64,000 bases of DNA from JASGTU01 sp963821815 (GTDB lineage: Bacteria > Chloroflexota > Anaerolineae > Caldilineales > Caldilineaceae). The stretch covers positions 36,707 to 100,706 of the forward strand of contig CAWGFG010000005.1 in the NCBI GenBank assembly GCA_963821815.1, read 5' to 3'. The notes under the pieces were generated by a model that saw only the letters and a program-made list of their open reading frames with translations, was not told where the DNA came from and did not search any database. Of the stretch, positions 1 through 10,354 are shown piece by piece. Positions within the stretch are counted from its first letter, which is position 1. Each line of letters starts with the position of its first letter. The position numbers and the translations under genes were made by a program.

Positions 1-996
1 ATGGCAGCGTTCGGCGCCGTCTTCCGTCGCATCGCTGACCACCCGCAATACCGTTGGCTGGGCCCTCACAAAGGTATGGTGCACCTGGCGCTGGCCTCTA
101 TTACCAATGCCTGCTTCGACTTATGGGCCAAGTCACGAGCCGTTCCACTATGGCGATTGTTGCTGGACCTGTCGCCGCAACAGGTAGTCTCTCTACTCGA
201 TCTCAGCTATCTGGAGGACGTCCTGCTGCCGTCACAGGCGCTGATGATTCTTGAAAAACAAGCGGAGAAACGCGCCGACCGGATGGCCATCCTGGATCGT
301 GGCTATCCTGGCTACGATACATCCATTGGATGGTTCGCCTATTCAGACGAGCAGATTCAGGACAATATCCGTCGCGCCGTGGATGCCGGCTTTACGGCAA
401 TGAAGCTGAAGGTAGGCGCGTCGGATGCGGAACGAGATATCCGCCGCGCCTATCTTGTGCGCGAAGCTGCTGGCGATGACGCCCGCATCATGCTTGATTG
501 CAACCAGCAGTGGACCTTACCCCAGGCTATCCAAGCCAGTCTGCAACTAGCGGATATGTCGCCCTTCTGGATCGAGGAGCCGACCCATCCGGACGATGTT
601 CTGGCGCATCAAACACTGGCGCGGGCCATAGCCCCTACCCGTATCGCACTCGGTGAGCATGTACCAAACCGTGTTCTCTTTAAAAATTTCATCCAGGCGG
701 GAGCGGTGCATTTCGTGCAAGCAGACTGTACGCGTGTGGGCGGCGTGAGCGAGTTTCTGACTGTCAGCCTGCTGGCACGGCAATTTGGTTTAGCCGTCGT
801 CCCGCATGTGGGCGATATGGGGCAGATTCATCAACATCTGGTCCTCTTCAACCATATCGCATTAGGGCACGAGGACATCTTCCTTGAGTACATTCCACAT
901 CTGCGAGACCATTTTGTCCATCCGGCGGAAGTGGAGGATGGCGTCTATCGTACGCCTCAGGAGCCGGGCAGCAGTTGTGACCTACTAGACGTATAG
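1..996 (+). CDS. L-fuconate dehydratase, enolase superfamily (5' end cut by window edge)
   Basis: This enzyme removes water from L-fuconate to give 2-keto-3-deoxy-L-fuconate in the non-phosphorylative L-fucose pathway. It acts in the cytoplasm and needs Mg2+. The sequence shows the enolase-superfamily barrel: KLKVG at about residues 136-140 (catalytic KxK), MLDCNQQW and WIEEP (metal ligands), GEHVPNR, and PHVGDMG near the end. Fuconate dehydratases are about 430-440 residues and only 331 are seen here, so roughly 100 N-terminal residues lie before the window and the ATG at base 1 is probably internal. The final ~10 residues look irregular, which may mark a small 3' frameshift. A mutarotase gene follows 57 bases later on the same strand, which fits a deoxy-sugar catabolic operon. 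The family call is firm; the exact substrate (fuconate rather than a related acid sugar) is inferred. Confidence 0.85.
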   Translation: MAAFGAVFRRIADHPQYRWLGPHKGMVHLALASITNACFDLWAKSRAVPLWRLLLDLSPQQVVSLLDLSYLEDVLLPSQALMILEKQAEKRADRMAILDRGYPGYDTSIGWFAYSDEQIQDNIRRAVDAGFTAMKLKVGASDAERDIRRAYLVREAAGDDARIMLDCNQQWTLPQAIQASLQLADMSPFWIEEPTHPDDVLAHQTLARAIAPTRIALGEHVPNRVLFKNFIQAGAVHFVQADCTRVGGVSEFLTVSLLARQFGLAVVPHVGDMGQIHQHLVLFNHIALGHEDIFLEYIPHLRDHFVHPAEVEDGVYRTPQEPGSSCDLLDV

Positions 997-1053
997 TAAA
1001 AGGTACAGTAAATTTGCCGACACAGTAGGATCATGACTAGAGGCAACATCGAC

Positions 1054-1378
1054 ATGCAACGATTCCGGTAAGGTGATCAGGATCAAGCCGGAAAGACTCG
1101 AAGCGTACAAGGCGCTGCCCGCCGATCCGTGGCCCGATGTGCTGACCAAGATCACTGACTGTAACATTCGCAACTATTTGATCTACATCCAGGACGTTTA
1201 TCTGTTCAGCTACTTCGAGTATGTGGGCGACGGCTATAGCGCCGACATGACAAAGATGGCGGCCGATCCGGTAACGCAGAAACGGTGGAAGCTGACCGAT
1301 CCATGCCAGGAGCCTCTTAATACTCGAGCCCCTGGTGAACGGTGGGCGAATATGGAGGAAGTCTTCCACCACGACTAA
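1054..1378 (+). pseudogene. L-rhamnose/L-fucose mutarotase, single-base frameshift near the start
   Basis: Mutarotases of this family (RhaM/FucM-like, former DUF718) interconvert the alpha and beta anomers of 6-deoxy sugars. Residues IKPERLEAYKALPADPWPDV, the aromatic-rich centre (YLFSYFEYVGD), WKLTDPCQEP and the closing EEVFHHD match the family along its whole ~105-aa length. The reading frame is open only from a GTG at 1073. The ATG at 1054 gives MQRF and then a stop. Removing one C in TTCCGG at about 1064-1066 joins ATG-1054 to the rest as MQRFGKVIRIKP, which is the expected N terminus. The gene is therefore either a recent frameshift mutant or carries a sequencing error. It lies directly downstream of fuconate dehydratase, which supports a role in fucose or rhamnose breakdown. 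Confidence 0.75.
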
Positions 1379-1765
1379 TCACCACTCAGCGAAACAACTT
1401 TCTAGCGGCTCCGATCAGGGATGGTTCAGGCATTTTCCTGGGAAGCTAGATGAAGTCACTAACAGTTGTGCGGCATGGTGAAACAAGGTCAACATACCCA
1501 TGATCTCTCTCAGACACAGTCGACCGGAGCGGCGATGACTGCGACGAACGGCGGTATGTTGATAGCGCTGCCGCTAGACTTTAGCGTGTTGGCTGCACTC
1601 ATCGACATCGAAGAGTATTTAGACTCTACTCATCGCGGAACTTCTTGTTGGCTGGATGCTTAGGTCGGCGAAGCCAGACGTAGCCAACAGGGAGTCCCTC
1701 TTCTATTAACGACAGCATGTACAGTTTAAAGGTTTGAAAATAAACCGTCTCGAAAACCGCTGCGC
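1379..1765. other. Intergenic, no gene recognised
   Basis: Only short open frames without recognisable motifs are seen here. Confidence 0.4.
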
Positions 1766-2084
1766 TCTCGTACTCCGCCTTGTCAAAGGGGATGAGAAAT
1801 GGCACGCTCTCCTGGCTCCCCGTTCGTTCCACTACTGTCAACTGGTCCATTATCACACCAAAATGACGGTGAAACACATACGACATTCTGTCTACGAAAT
1901 CAACGATCCCTTCGATTGGGTTCCGCTCTACCGGCGCCCTGCTCCGGTTGACGGTACAGCGTCTCAACGGGTTGAGTTGCTGCAAGAAAAGAGTTACGAA
2001 CTTGATGGTGAGAGTTTGCTTGTGAGCGTACTGCCAGACCCCATTCACCTGTTCACTCAACGCGGTCAGAGCAGGTACGACTGA
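1766..2084 (+). mobile_element. Decayed IS200/IS605 left end with tnpA remnant
   Basis: Bases 1766-1860 match, with differences, the left-end sequence found before the fuller IS200/IS605 copy at 28.5 kb (shared GGCACGCTCTCCTGG). From 1864 a frame reads MTVKHIRHSVYEIN and then VPLYRRP, LLQEKSYELDGE and VLPDPIHLF, which aligns with the first half of the TnpA Y1 transposase at 28623. The HUH motif is damaged (PIHLF in place of DHVHLF), the catalytic tyrosine region is gone, and no tnpB follows. This is a dead remnant. Confidence 0.7.
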
Positions 2085-2688
2085 ATACCATCATGAAGTT
2101 TCGGCTGCAGCACACATGACATTGGTCGATTAAACGGATTCGGCCAGGAGGGACACTCGAAATCTACTTGACAATGCACAAACTGGCTGACCGGTTGCAC
2201 GTCCCTTACCGAAGCGCCTATTGATTAATTTTCCCAGATATCATCCCGCCAGACGAACGCTCACACTTAGGTGATCCGGCCTACATGATGCGCGACGATG
2301 CAGAGTTGCTGCAGGTTCTGGAAGCGAATGTCAGAGAACGCAAGTGGAACCGAGACACAGCAAAGCCAGCAGAAACGTGTTCGCTCAGGCAGGCAGAAAC
2401 ATGCGTAGGTCAACACTACCTAGCCGTAGCCATAGGTGTAGCGGCTATGAGAAGGGCTGCATCGAGGAAACGAATCCGCGCGCCAAGAAGTAGCCGGTTC
2501 CTGGTGAGTTTTGGCTCGTGCGAGTTCAGAACAGAGGCTGGAGCCGTCTGTGTACGGACTATGAAGCGGCCCACTTGCTGTGTTTCAAGATCGGTGGGAA
2601 CGAACGCGGATGGAGAGAAGCGACTGCGTCAAGCGCGCAGTGTTCTCTCCTTCCGCTTCTAGTGTGAGGCGTCAGATACGGCGAGTGT
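2085..2688. other. Intergenic, no recognisable gene
   Basis: A 125-codon open frame (2285-2662) has no family signature and unusual composition. I do not call it a gene. Confidence 0.4.
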
Positions 2689-5600
2689 TTATCGCCCGAT
2701 AGAGGGCAGATACTGCTCGCTGTCCAAGCCGTTCATGGGCACGCTGCCCCTACTGACGCTCGTCTTTGCCGCCTGTATCGCAGGAGCAGATTGCACGGCA
2801 GGCAGGTAGACCGCAGGGTCCACGCTGGCGTCCATCTTTGCCACCGCAATCGGCGTCACTGTCTCTGTGCTATCCTTCTGCACCGTTATCGTTACCGGGA
2901 GCGGGCTCGGGTAGCCGTTGGCTATCACAGTCAGGATGTACGTGCCTGCTGGAACGTCGCTAAAGGCATACCCGCCGTCAACGTCGGTAGTCGCTGGGTT
3001 TGTGAAGGCGGCGGCGCTCACTTGGTCTAGTGTGATACTCGCTCCTTGTACGCCCTCACTGCCGTCGGATGTGCCGTTGTTGTTCAGATCCTCAAAGACG
3101 ATTCCGGCAACGCTTCCGGTCTCTATCTCGATAACCTGCGCATCCACTTCCACCTGGAACGTGCTTGCGCCACTATCGTCACCGTCGTCCACCGTCACCT
3201 TAACCGTATAGCCACCCAGCGAAGCAAATATATGTGACTTGTCCGGCAAAGTACCGGTCGCATCCTGGCTAAAGGATGTGGTCGCGCCGCCATCGCCCCA
3301 GTCGACCGTCACTTGCCACGGCTCATCAGCGCCTGGGTCGCTGAAAGTGCCCAGGGTAAAGGACTTCTGCACACTCGCCGTGGCAGTCTGATTGGACGTG
3401 GCGGTGACCAAAGGCGCTTCATCGGCAACGGATGCCGTGAAGGCGGCGCTGCCCGCATCGCCGTCCTTATCGGTGACCGTCACGGTCACGTCATAGTCGC
3501 CGCTCTTGGCATAGCTATGCGTCTGGTCCGGCAGGCTGCCCTGGGCATTCAGGCTGAAGTTCGTTTCCGCACTGCCATCCCCCCAGTCGACCGCCACCTG
3601 CCACGGGTTATCGTTGACGCCAGCGTCCGTGAAGCTGCCCAGGCTGAACTCTTTTGCAGTCCCTTCCGACGCACTCTGAACGGCAGCAGGCGTCACGATC
3701 GGCGCCAGGTTGCCAACCGTCACGGGCGATGTTCCCGTACCGGTTATTCCGCCAGAATCTGTCACCATCAGGTGCACAGTGAAGCTGCCGCTGTCTAGGT
3801 AAAGACATGAATCGCCGGTGGGTGCGGTTGAGGTTATCTCGAAGTTGGCGTCATCACGGCAGTCCCAGGCGTAACCCGTCAGACCGCCGAATCCACTGGA
3901 GCCGCTGCCATCCAGGGAAATCGAAGAGCCCTCATTCGTGGCATACGGTCCGCCGGCATCAGCCGAGGGTAGGACGGCTTGGCTGTTTACCTCGTAGGCA
4001 CCCAGATCCACCACATTGACGCCGTTGTTGGCAAGAACCGTTACATCGAAGAGGCGATCCAGGCCATCCAGATCGCTGGTGGTGCCCGCGGGGACGAGGG
4101 TGTCATCGCCAGCGTCGATTGCAGACGAATATTGACGCAGATGCAGGTCACCCAGATCGCCTGTGGTTCGGTCCGCATTGCGCACAAAGCTCGGGTCCGT
4201 TTGGATGCCGCCCAATGCACCGTCCTGAATGATGCTGCGTTCCACGCTGGTAGCGCCAGTGGCAACCACTTGGGTAGTGGTGTTGGCCCACAGGATGCTA
4301 TTGGCCATGTCGAGCGAGCCGGTAGCGTAGGCAGCGCCACCTCCGCTGCTGCCCTGATTGGCGACTAGCGTGCTGTTGATCAACTGAAACGGACTGCCGC
4401 TGGAGAAAATGCCGCCGCCCCAGACAGCCGTGTTGCTGACGATCAGGCTGTTGATTACAGACAGTGAACCGGCTGCATTCAGGCCGCCGCCGGCGTTATT
4501 CGCGCTTTCATTGTTCTGGATACGGCTGTCGACAATTGTGGTTGCACCCATGGCGCGCAGCCCACCACCTTCTTGACTCGCCGTATTGCCGAGCACGCGC
4601 GTGTCTGTCATGGCCAGCGTCGCATTGGCGTATAGACCGGCTCCACCACCCGTAGCAGTGCTCTCGTTGTGCTCGATGCGGCTGCTTGCGACTGTCGCTG
4701 CGCCATGCGCGTATACGCCGCCGCCTTTGTACGGAGCCGAGTTACTGAGAACATCCGTCCCGGTCATATCCAGCGTTGAGTTCGTGTTCAGCGCGCCGCC
4801 ATTGCTGCTTATGCTTTGATTATTCTCAAAGCGACTGCCGGCGACCGTCACCGTATCCAACGCGAACAACCCACCCCCATCTCGATCCGCCGTATTGCTG
4901 AGGATTTGCGTGCCCAATATATCCATCGTCGAATTGCCGTACAGGCCGCCACCCTTGCTGCTTTCACTCGTATTGTTCACGAAGTAGCTTTCGACGAGTG
5001 TCACCGCATCGGTTGCGAATACTCCGCCGCCTGAATACTTGGCCGAGTTGCTGATGACGTGCGTATCTGTCATGGCCAGCGTCGCATTGGCGTTGAGCCC
5101 GCCGCCGTTACCGTTCGTGCTCGTATTGTTTTCAACGCGGCTGCCGGTGACTGTCGCAGCAAGCGTCACAAGTGCGCCACCACCAGAGGCGGATGTTGTG
5201 TTGCTAAGAATGAGCGTGTCGGTCATGAACAGCGTCGAACCCAGGTACAAGCCACCGCCGCCATACGCACCTGTACTCGCGTTGTTCTCGATGCGGCTGC
5301 TGGCAATAGTCGCTGCGCCGTCCACTCGCATCCCACCGCCGTTATTGTCCGCTGTGTTCTGTGAAACGTCCGTGCCGATCATGGACAACGTCGAGTTGGT
5401 CCAAAGACCGCCGCCGTCGGCATAGCCAACGCCGTTGCTATCATTGCCCTCAATACGGCTGTTCACGACGGTCAAAGGACCGAATGCAAACAGACCGCCG
5501 CCGGAAGCTTGCGCTGTGTTGCCGAGGATGTCGCTTTCGGTTAGGTCCAGTGCGGACAAGGTGTATATGCCGCCTCCGCTGTTGGTTTTGCTCTCGTTGT

Positions 5601-7684
5601 TGTTGACATGGCTGTTGACGACAGTCAAAGCGCCGAATGTATACAAACCGCCGCCGGTATGCTGCGATGTGTTGCTGAGAAATGTCTGTACCCATCACCG
5701 TCAGCGTATTATTGACATACAGACCGCCACCGCTGATGGTTGTGCTCGTGTTGTTCTCAACGCGGCTGTTGACGACAGTTGAGGCGCCTGTCACAAACGC
5801 ACCGCCGCCGTTGGTAGCGGTGTTGTTCAGCACGTTCGTATCTGTCATGGCCAGCGTATATGCGGCGTATAGACCACCGCCGCTGCTGTTTCTGCTCTCG
5901 TTGCGTTCGATGTCGCTGTTGACCACCGTCGCAATGCTTCCCACATAGACGCCGCCGCCGGAATTATTCGAAGTATTGCTCAGAATACTTGTGCCTGTTA
6001 GCTCGAGCACCTGATTGGCGTATAGACCGCCTCCGCTTCTGGTTAGGCTCTCATTGCGCTCAATGCGGCCACCGTTGAACGTGGCTGGACCGAACACATT
6101 CACACCGCCGCCGTCGACCATCGACCTGTTGCCGAGATACTCCGTGTTCGTACTGACCAGCGATGCATTGGTGAATAGACCGCCGCCGGCGCTGGCTGTA
6201 CTCTGATTGTTTTCGAAGCGGCTGTTGTCGACCGAAGCGTCATAGAACACGAATACCCCGCCGCCGGCGCCTGACGCCGTGTTGCTTAGGATGTCGGTGT
6301 CCGTCATATTCAACGAAGCCTCGGCGAATAGAGCGCCGCCGCTACCGCTTGTTGCGCTATTGCGCTCGAAGTTGCTGATGGAGATCGACGACGCTCCTTT
6401 GGCATTTACCCCGCCGCCTTGAGCTGTAGCCGTATTGCTGATGACCTGTGTGTTGATCATGGCGAGCGTTGCGTTTGCGTACAAACCACCGCCCGTAACG
6501 GTCGTCCTGCCATTGTTTTCGAATCTGCTATTGATGACTGTGGTTGCACCGGTAGCATAGACGCCGCCGCCGAAAACCAGCGCCGTGTTGCTGATCAACT
6601 CTGTGCCCGTCATATACAGTGTGGAATTAGCGTAGAAACCGCCGCCAAATGCAGAGGTTGTCACCTCATTATTCTCGATACGGCTATTGCTTACCGTCGC
6701 CGCGTTGAACGCAAACACACCACCGCCATAAGAAGCCGATGTATTACTGATGATGAACGTATCGGTCATGGCCAGCATACCTGCGAACAGACCGCCACCG
6801 CTTCCCGCACTTTGATTCTCTGCGAAACGGCTGTTGATAACGGTTGCATCATCCGCATACATGCCGCCGCCACCGCCGCCGGTCGTGTTCTTGTTTCTGA
6901 CAAAGTGACTGTCCACGACCCTGGTTGCGCCAAACGCAAACAACCCGCCGCCGAATTGGGTCGCCGTATTGCTGATCACGTGGGTTCCGGTCATCTCCAG
7001 CGTTGTAAAGGCATACAGACCGCCGCCGGCACTTGACGGACTGGTGCTCGCATTGTTTTCCAAGCGACTGTTAACGATAATGGCTGCCGCTTTCGCATAG
7101 ATTCCAGCGCCATAGGGCGCCGTATTGCTGAGAATGTGCGTGCCCGTCATCTCCAGCGTCGAATTAGCCCAGACTCCTCCGCCACACCCGTTGCCAGGAC
7201 ATATGGCGCCAACTACTCCTGTGGTTCCGTTCTGAACGATAAGGTTTTCCAGCGTGAGCGGGGATGTGGCAAAGACAACGCGTCCTGCCGAGGTTGCATC
7301 CAGCACAGTCGGATTCGCTGTTGGATGGGAGACGGACCAGTTTATGGTTGTGTAGCCGCCGCGCAGCGTCACAGGGGCGTTGACGTAGACGGTCTGGCTG
7401 CTGCCGAAAAGGGGTTGCACTCCCGCACACGTACCTGCGATCAGGACTGTGCCGCCGCCCACCCCTAGAGAATCTACCGCAGTCTGTACGGGAGTAAAGG
7501 TGCTGCTTGCGTAGACGGTTGTTCCGCTGTCTGGCGTAGCGAAGCAGATGTCGGTCGGTGCAGCCATTGCACTGCGAGTGGTTCTACCGATACCGAAGAG
7601 AAGAAGGAAGATAGCTACACCGGCAAAGATCAATGGCATGACAAAACTGAGACGACGACCGATTTCAGGCATTTGCCCTCGCAA
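2689..7684 (-). pseudogene. Giant secreted Pmp-like repeat protein with PKD domains; one frameshift
   Basis: Read from 7684 downward. An N-terminal membrane/signal segment (LIFAGVAIFLLLFGIG) is followed by a ~60-residue cap, then about 20 copies of a repeat alternating GGGLYANSTL-MTGT-ILSNTA with GGGVYA-GAATVVNSRIENN. This is the polymorphic outer-membrane-protein / right-handed beta-helix pattern. Next come three PKD-type Ig folds (each with a DWGDG motif), an SdrD-B/carboxypeptidase-like fold (VFEDLNNNGTSDGSEGVQGA), and the C-terminal tail YLPSIGR. The protein is probably surface-exposed and adhesive or structural; its ligand is unknown. The frame breaks near 5681: removing one T from the coding-strand run ATTTCTC restores GTDILSNTSQ, giving about 1665 residues. 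Because the extra base is in a homopolymer, a sequencing error is quite possible. No close neighbour shares its strand. Confidence 0.8.
4430..7200 (-). repeat. Tandem ~150-160 bp coding repeats (Pmp-type beta-helix)
   Basis: Within the giant secreted protein, a unit of about 50-53 codons recurs nearly back to back. Its hallmarks on the + strand are GCCGCCGCC clusters alternating with GTGTTGCTGA and CTCGTTGTTCTCGATGCGG. At protein level each unit supplies one SNTA and one ENN turn. Such arrays are prone to copy-number change and to assembly collapse. Confidence 0.75.
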
Positions 7685-8105
7685 GCTCGACTTGGCCGTC
7701 AGTCAGCGTGACAATCACGCGGAATATAGTATGCCAAATGGTCTGCAAGCATAAGCGATAAAGGGTTTGACCACAATCAGAGGATATGGGGGCTATTTCG
7801 CCATGAAGCCTACGCGTGGTGAAACGTTCGTACGCCAAGGGCTGACGGTGGTCAGGGAATCGGCGCAACCACAAGTGAAATGAGGAGGTTCGGCAGAGAA
7901 GCGGACGCTGCGTGTGCGGTGGGGAAACGAGCGCTCGGTCATCGGGATGCTCTTGCACGGGTTACCGTATGCCGTTGCACGCGCGTACCCATTTTGCTTC
8001 TGGTGTAAAGAGCTATTCCCTTGTTACCAATCTAATACTACAGTTGTAGATATGATAAATGACCTTCACTCAGGCCAATGCAGTAGGCAGAGGAAGAACA
8101 AATTG
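7685..8105. other. Upstream region of the giant secreted gene; no gene seen
   Basis: This region lies between the divergent starts of the secreted protein gene and the IS701-like transposase. It must hold the secreted gene's promoter on the minus strand, but no clear -35/-10 pair could be defended. Confidence 0.3.
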
Positions 8106-9340
8106 ATGGATGTGACAGCATGGGCGCATGAACTGGCCTGCGTGATGGAACGGATCGGGCGGCGCTTAGTGCGGTCTGAGGCCGCCAGCGAGCGCACCAG
8201 TATCTACAGGGATTGCTGAGTCCGGCGGAACGCAAGAACGGCTGGCAACTGGCGGAAACGGTCGGCGAACGAGTCCGCACGGTATCCAGCAGTTTCTCTA
8301 CGCCGGGCGTGGGACGCGGATCGCCGTGGGACGACCTGCGCCCCTACGTCGTGGAGCACCTGGGCGATGCCAAAGCCGTGCTCGTGGTCGACGAGACGGG
8401 CTTCCTCAAGAAGGGCGCCAGTCGGTCGGGGTGCAGCGCCAGTACAGCGGCACCGCGGGCCGGATCGAGAACTGCCAGATCGGGGTCTTCCTGGCCTACG
8501 CCAGTGCGCAGGGCGGGCCGTCCTGATGACCGTGCACTCTATTTGCCGATAAGTTGGGTCGACGACCGCCCCCGCTGTCGCCAGACGCATATCCCTGATG
8601 AGGTAGCCTTAGCCACCAAGCCACAAATGGCGCTGCAGATGCTTGAGTAGGCGGTGGCGCATGAAGTCCCCTTCGGCTGGGTGACGGGTGACAGCGTGTA
8701 CGGCGACTATCGGCGAATCCGGCTGTGGCTGGAAATGTTGCCCAAGCGCTATGTGCTGGCCGGGAGCCCGCTGGCGGGCGCGGCCAAGGAGTACGTCTGG
8801 ATAGACTTTCAGCAAGAGCGTGTGGGCGACGTGCTGGCGCAGTTGCCCGCTGATCACTGGGTGCGGCTGAGTGCCGGGGATGTGGCTAAAGGGCCGCGCC
8901 TCTATGAGTGGCAACGCATCCCGATCATTGCCACGCTGACGGAGGGCTGGCAACGCTGGCTCCTGGTGCGGCCCAACCTGGATGACGCTACCGACCTGGC
9001 CGCCTTTGTCTGCTTCGCGCCGGCCGCAACGCCGCTGGAGAAACTGGTGCAGGCGGCGGGCAGTCGCCGGCATATCGAGACCGCCTTTGAAGAAGCCAAG
9101 GGTGAAGTGTGGTTGGACCCTTATGAGGTACGTTCCTTTGTCGGCTGGTATCGCCACATTACACTCGCCTGTCTCGCCCATGCGTTGCTGGTGGTGGTAC
9201 GGACCAAAGCGAGTGCCTCACGGCCATCCGTTGCCGCAACAGCGCCAAAAAAAGGGCCGGAACCACCTCCGCCAGCTGCCGGGCAGCCTAGCGGCGTTCA
9301 AGGCTCGCCGTGGTCTCTTCTCCGTCTGAGTGTGGCCTTT
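8106..9340 (+). pseudogene. IS701-like DDE transposase, several frameshifts
   Basis: The pieces read MDVTAWAHELACVMERIGRRLVRSEA (ATG 8106), LLSPAERKNGWQLAETVGE, VLVVDETGFLKKG (first catalytic Asp), YSGTAGRIENCQIGVFLAYAS, ALYLPISWVDDRPRC, then from 8654 WVTGDSVYGDYRRIRLWLE (second Asp), and ASRRHIET-FEEAKGEVWLDPYEVRSF-GWYRHITLACLAHALL (Glu region). Order and motifs match IS701-type transposases of about 400 aa. Frame changes at about 8200, 8420 and 8520 and a break at 8650 make it inactive as written. Its right end abuts the truncated gene that starts about 9420, so the element appears to have landed in that gene. Terminal inverted repeats could not be defined by eye. Confidence 0.75.
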
Positions 9341-9419
9341 GTACCTAAGGAAAGTGCACGACTCCGGCAATATTCTCCTAGCAGTAAGTGGATTATATCC
9401 CCTGTCAACACAGTTTAGG

Positions 9420-9863
9420 GTGACCTGGGATGGCATTGTATACGCCAAGGGCTACAGTCTTCAGTCTGCAGATTACGCTGAACACTTACCTGCTTCAGGC
9501 GATGCTGAACCCGGGGAAGTAGTTGCACTGAATGCAGAAGGCAACTTGCAACGTAGTAGCGAACCCTACCAGTCCACTGTAGCCGGTATCTATTCGGCTA
9601 ATCCCGGGCTTCTTGGCGGCGCAGACATAGATGGTTCAACTGACGGTAAGATACCGCTCGCCATCGTGGGTGTGGTTCCTGTGAAGGTTAGTGCAGAGAA
9701 CGGCGCCATTGCACCAGGTGATCTGCTTACCAGCGCATCACTGCCAGGTCACGCCATGCGTTGCGACGAGGATGACCCCTGCTTCGGTAGAACCATTGGC
9801 AAGGCGATGCAATCGCATGCTGAGGGGACAGGCATGATCCAGATACTCGTCTCGCTACAGTAG
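9420..9863 (+). pseudogene. C-terminal fragment of a large secreted / tail-fibre-like protein
   Basis: The frame reads SADYAEHLPASGDAEPGEVV, then YQSTVAGIYSANPGLLGG, IPLAIVGVVPVKVSAENGAI, GDLLTSASLPGHAM and GKAMQSHAEGTGMIQILVSLQ. This is the endosialidase-chaperone / peptidase-G2-like C-terminal region seen at the end of many large Chloroflexota surface proteins and of phage fibres (recalled family pattern). No N-terminal part or start codon is present, because the frame runs into IS701-like sequence upstream. A small secreted-protein gene follows 67 bases later. Confidence 0.55.
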
Positions 9864-9929
9864 GCAGGCGACACAGACAAAACCGAAGAGACGGAAAGGA
9901 CTCAAGGCTGGTTGAGGAGGGCTGAAGCT

Positions 9930-10229
9930 GTGGGAACAAGATATCGCGATTCGTTGCCTTTGGCACTTGCAATCCTCTTAATCGCCGCGATCGCGGCGAT
10001 TAAGAGTGTGATCGGGCAGAGTTCAGATAGCTACGACCTATGGTGGAATTCCATTAACGCAGGAGGCAGCATCGCGGCGCATTCGACCTCGTATCGGCTG
10101 AACGCGAGCACAGGTCAAGCAATGAGCAGTGGCGCTGCGTCAACTAGTGACAGCTATGAGTTAGTCAGCGGCTTCTTCTGGACTGTGAAGGACGATAACA
10201 GCGTCTTTGTGCCAAGGGTAACACGGTAG
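9930..10229 (+). CDS. Small exported protein with Chloroflexota-type C-terminal tail
   Basis: The GTG at 9930 is chosen because a GAGGAGG ribosome-binding site lies 8-15 bases upstream. The product is 99 aa: a charged N terminus, a hydrophobic stretch (LALAILLIAAIAAI, about residues 9-22), then a domain with WWNSINAGGSI, SYRLNASTGQAMSS, SDSYELVSGFFW and the end FVPRVTR. The same layout (signal, 'sxxYxLxstiGQ', 'GFW', 'FLPxxxR' tail) is common in secreted proteins of Chloroflexota. The function is unknown. The conserved hydrophobic-Pro-Arg tail may be a sorting or anchoring signal (inference). It was probably co-transcribed with the truncated gene just upstream. Confidence 0.6.
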   Translation: MGTRYRDSLPLALAILLIAAIAAIKSVIGQSSDSYDLWWNSINAGGSIAAHSTSYRLNASTGQAMSSGAASTSDSYELVSGFFWTVKDDNSVFVPRVTR

Positions 10230-10354
10230 GGCGACTGTTGTGTTACCCGATCTGAAGGTTGCCAGCTTCCAGCATATCGCAAAGTACAAACAGACTTATG
10301 AGGCAAAGTTGTGCACCAACCTACGGGGTTCTCTGGCGGAACCAGCGACTATAA

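Noticed and set aside
5039..5425. Long forward-strand frames opposite the giant secreted gene
   Set aside because: They are low-complexity shadows (Pro/Arg-rich) created by the GC-rich repeats of the reverse-strand gene.
2689..7684. Repeat array considered as a CRISPR or satellite
   Set aside because: The units are in-frame coding repeats with a conserved beta-helix protein pattern.
9420..9863. Tail-fibre-like fragment taken as evidence of a prophage
   Set aside because: The same C-terminal fold is common in non-phage surface proteins and no other tail gene is nearby.
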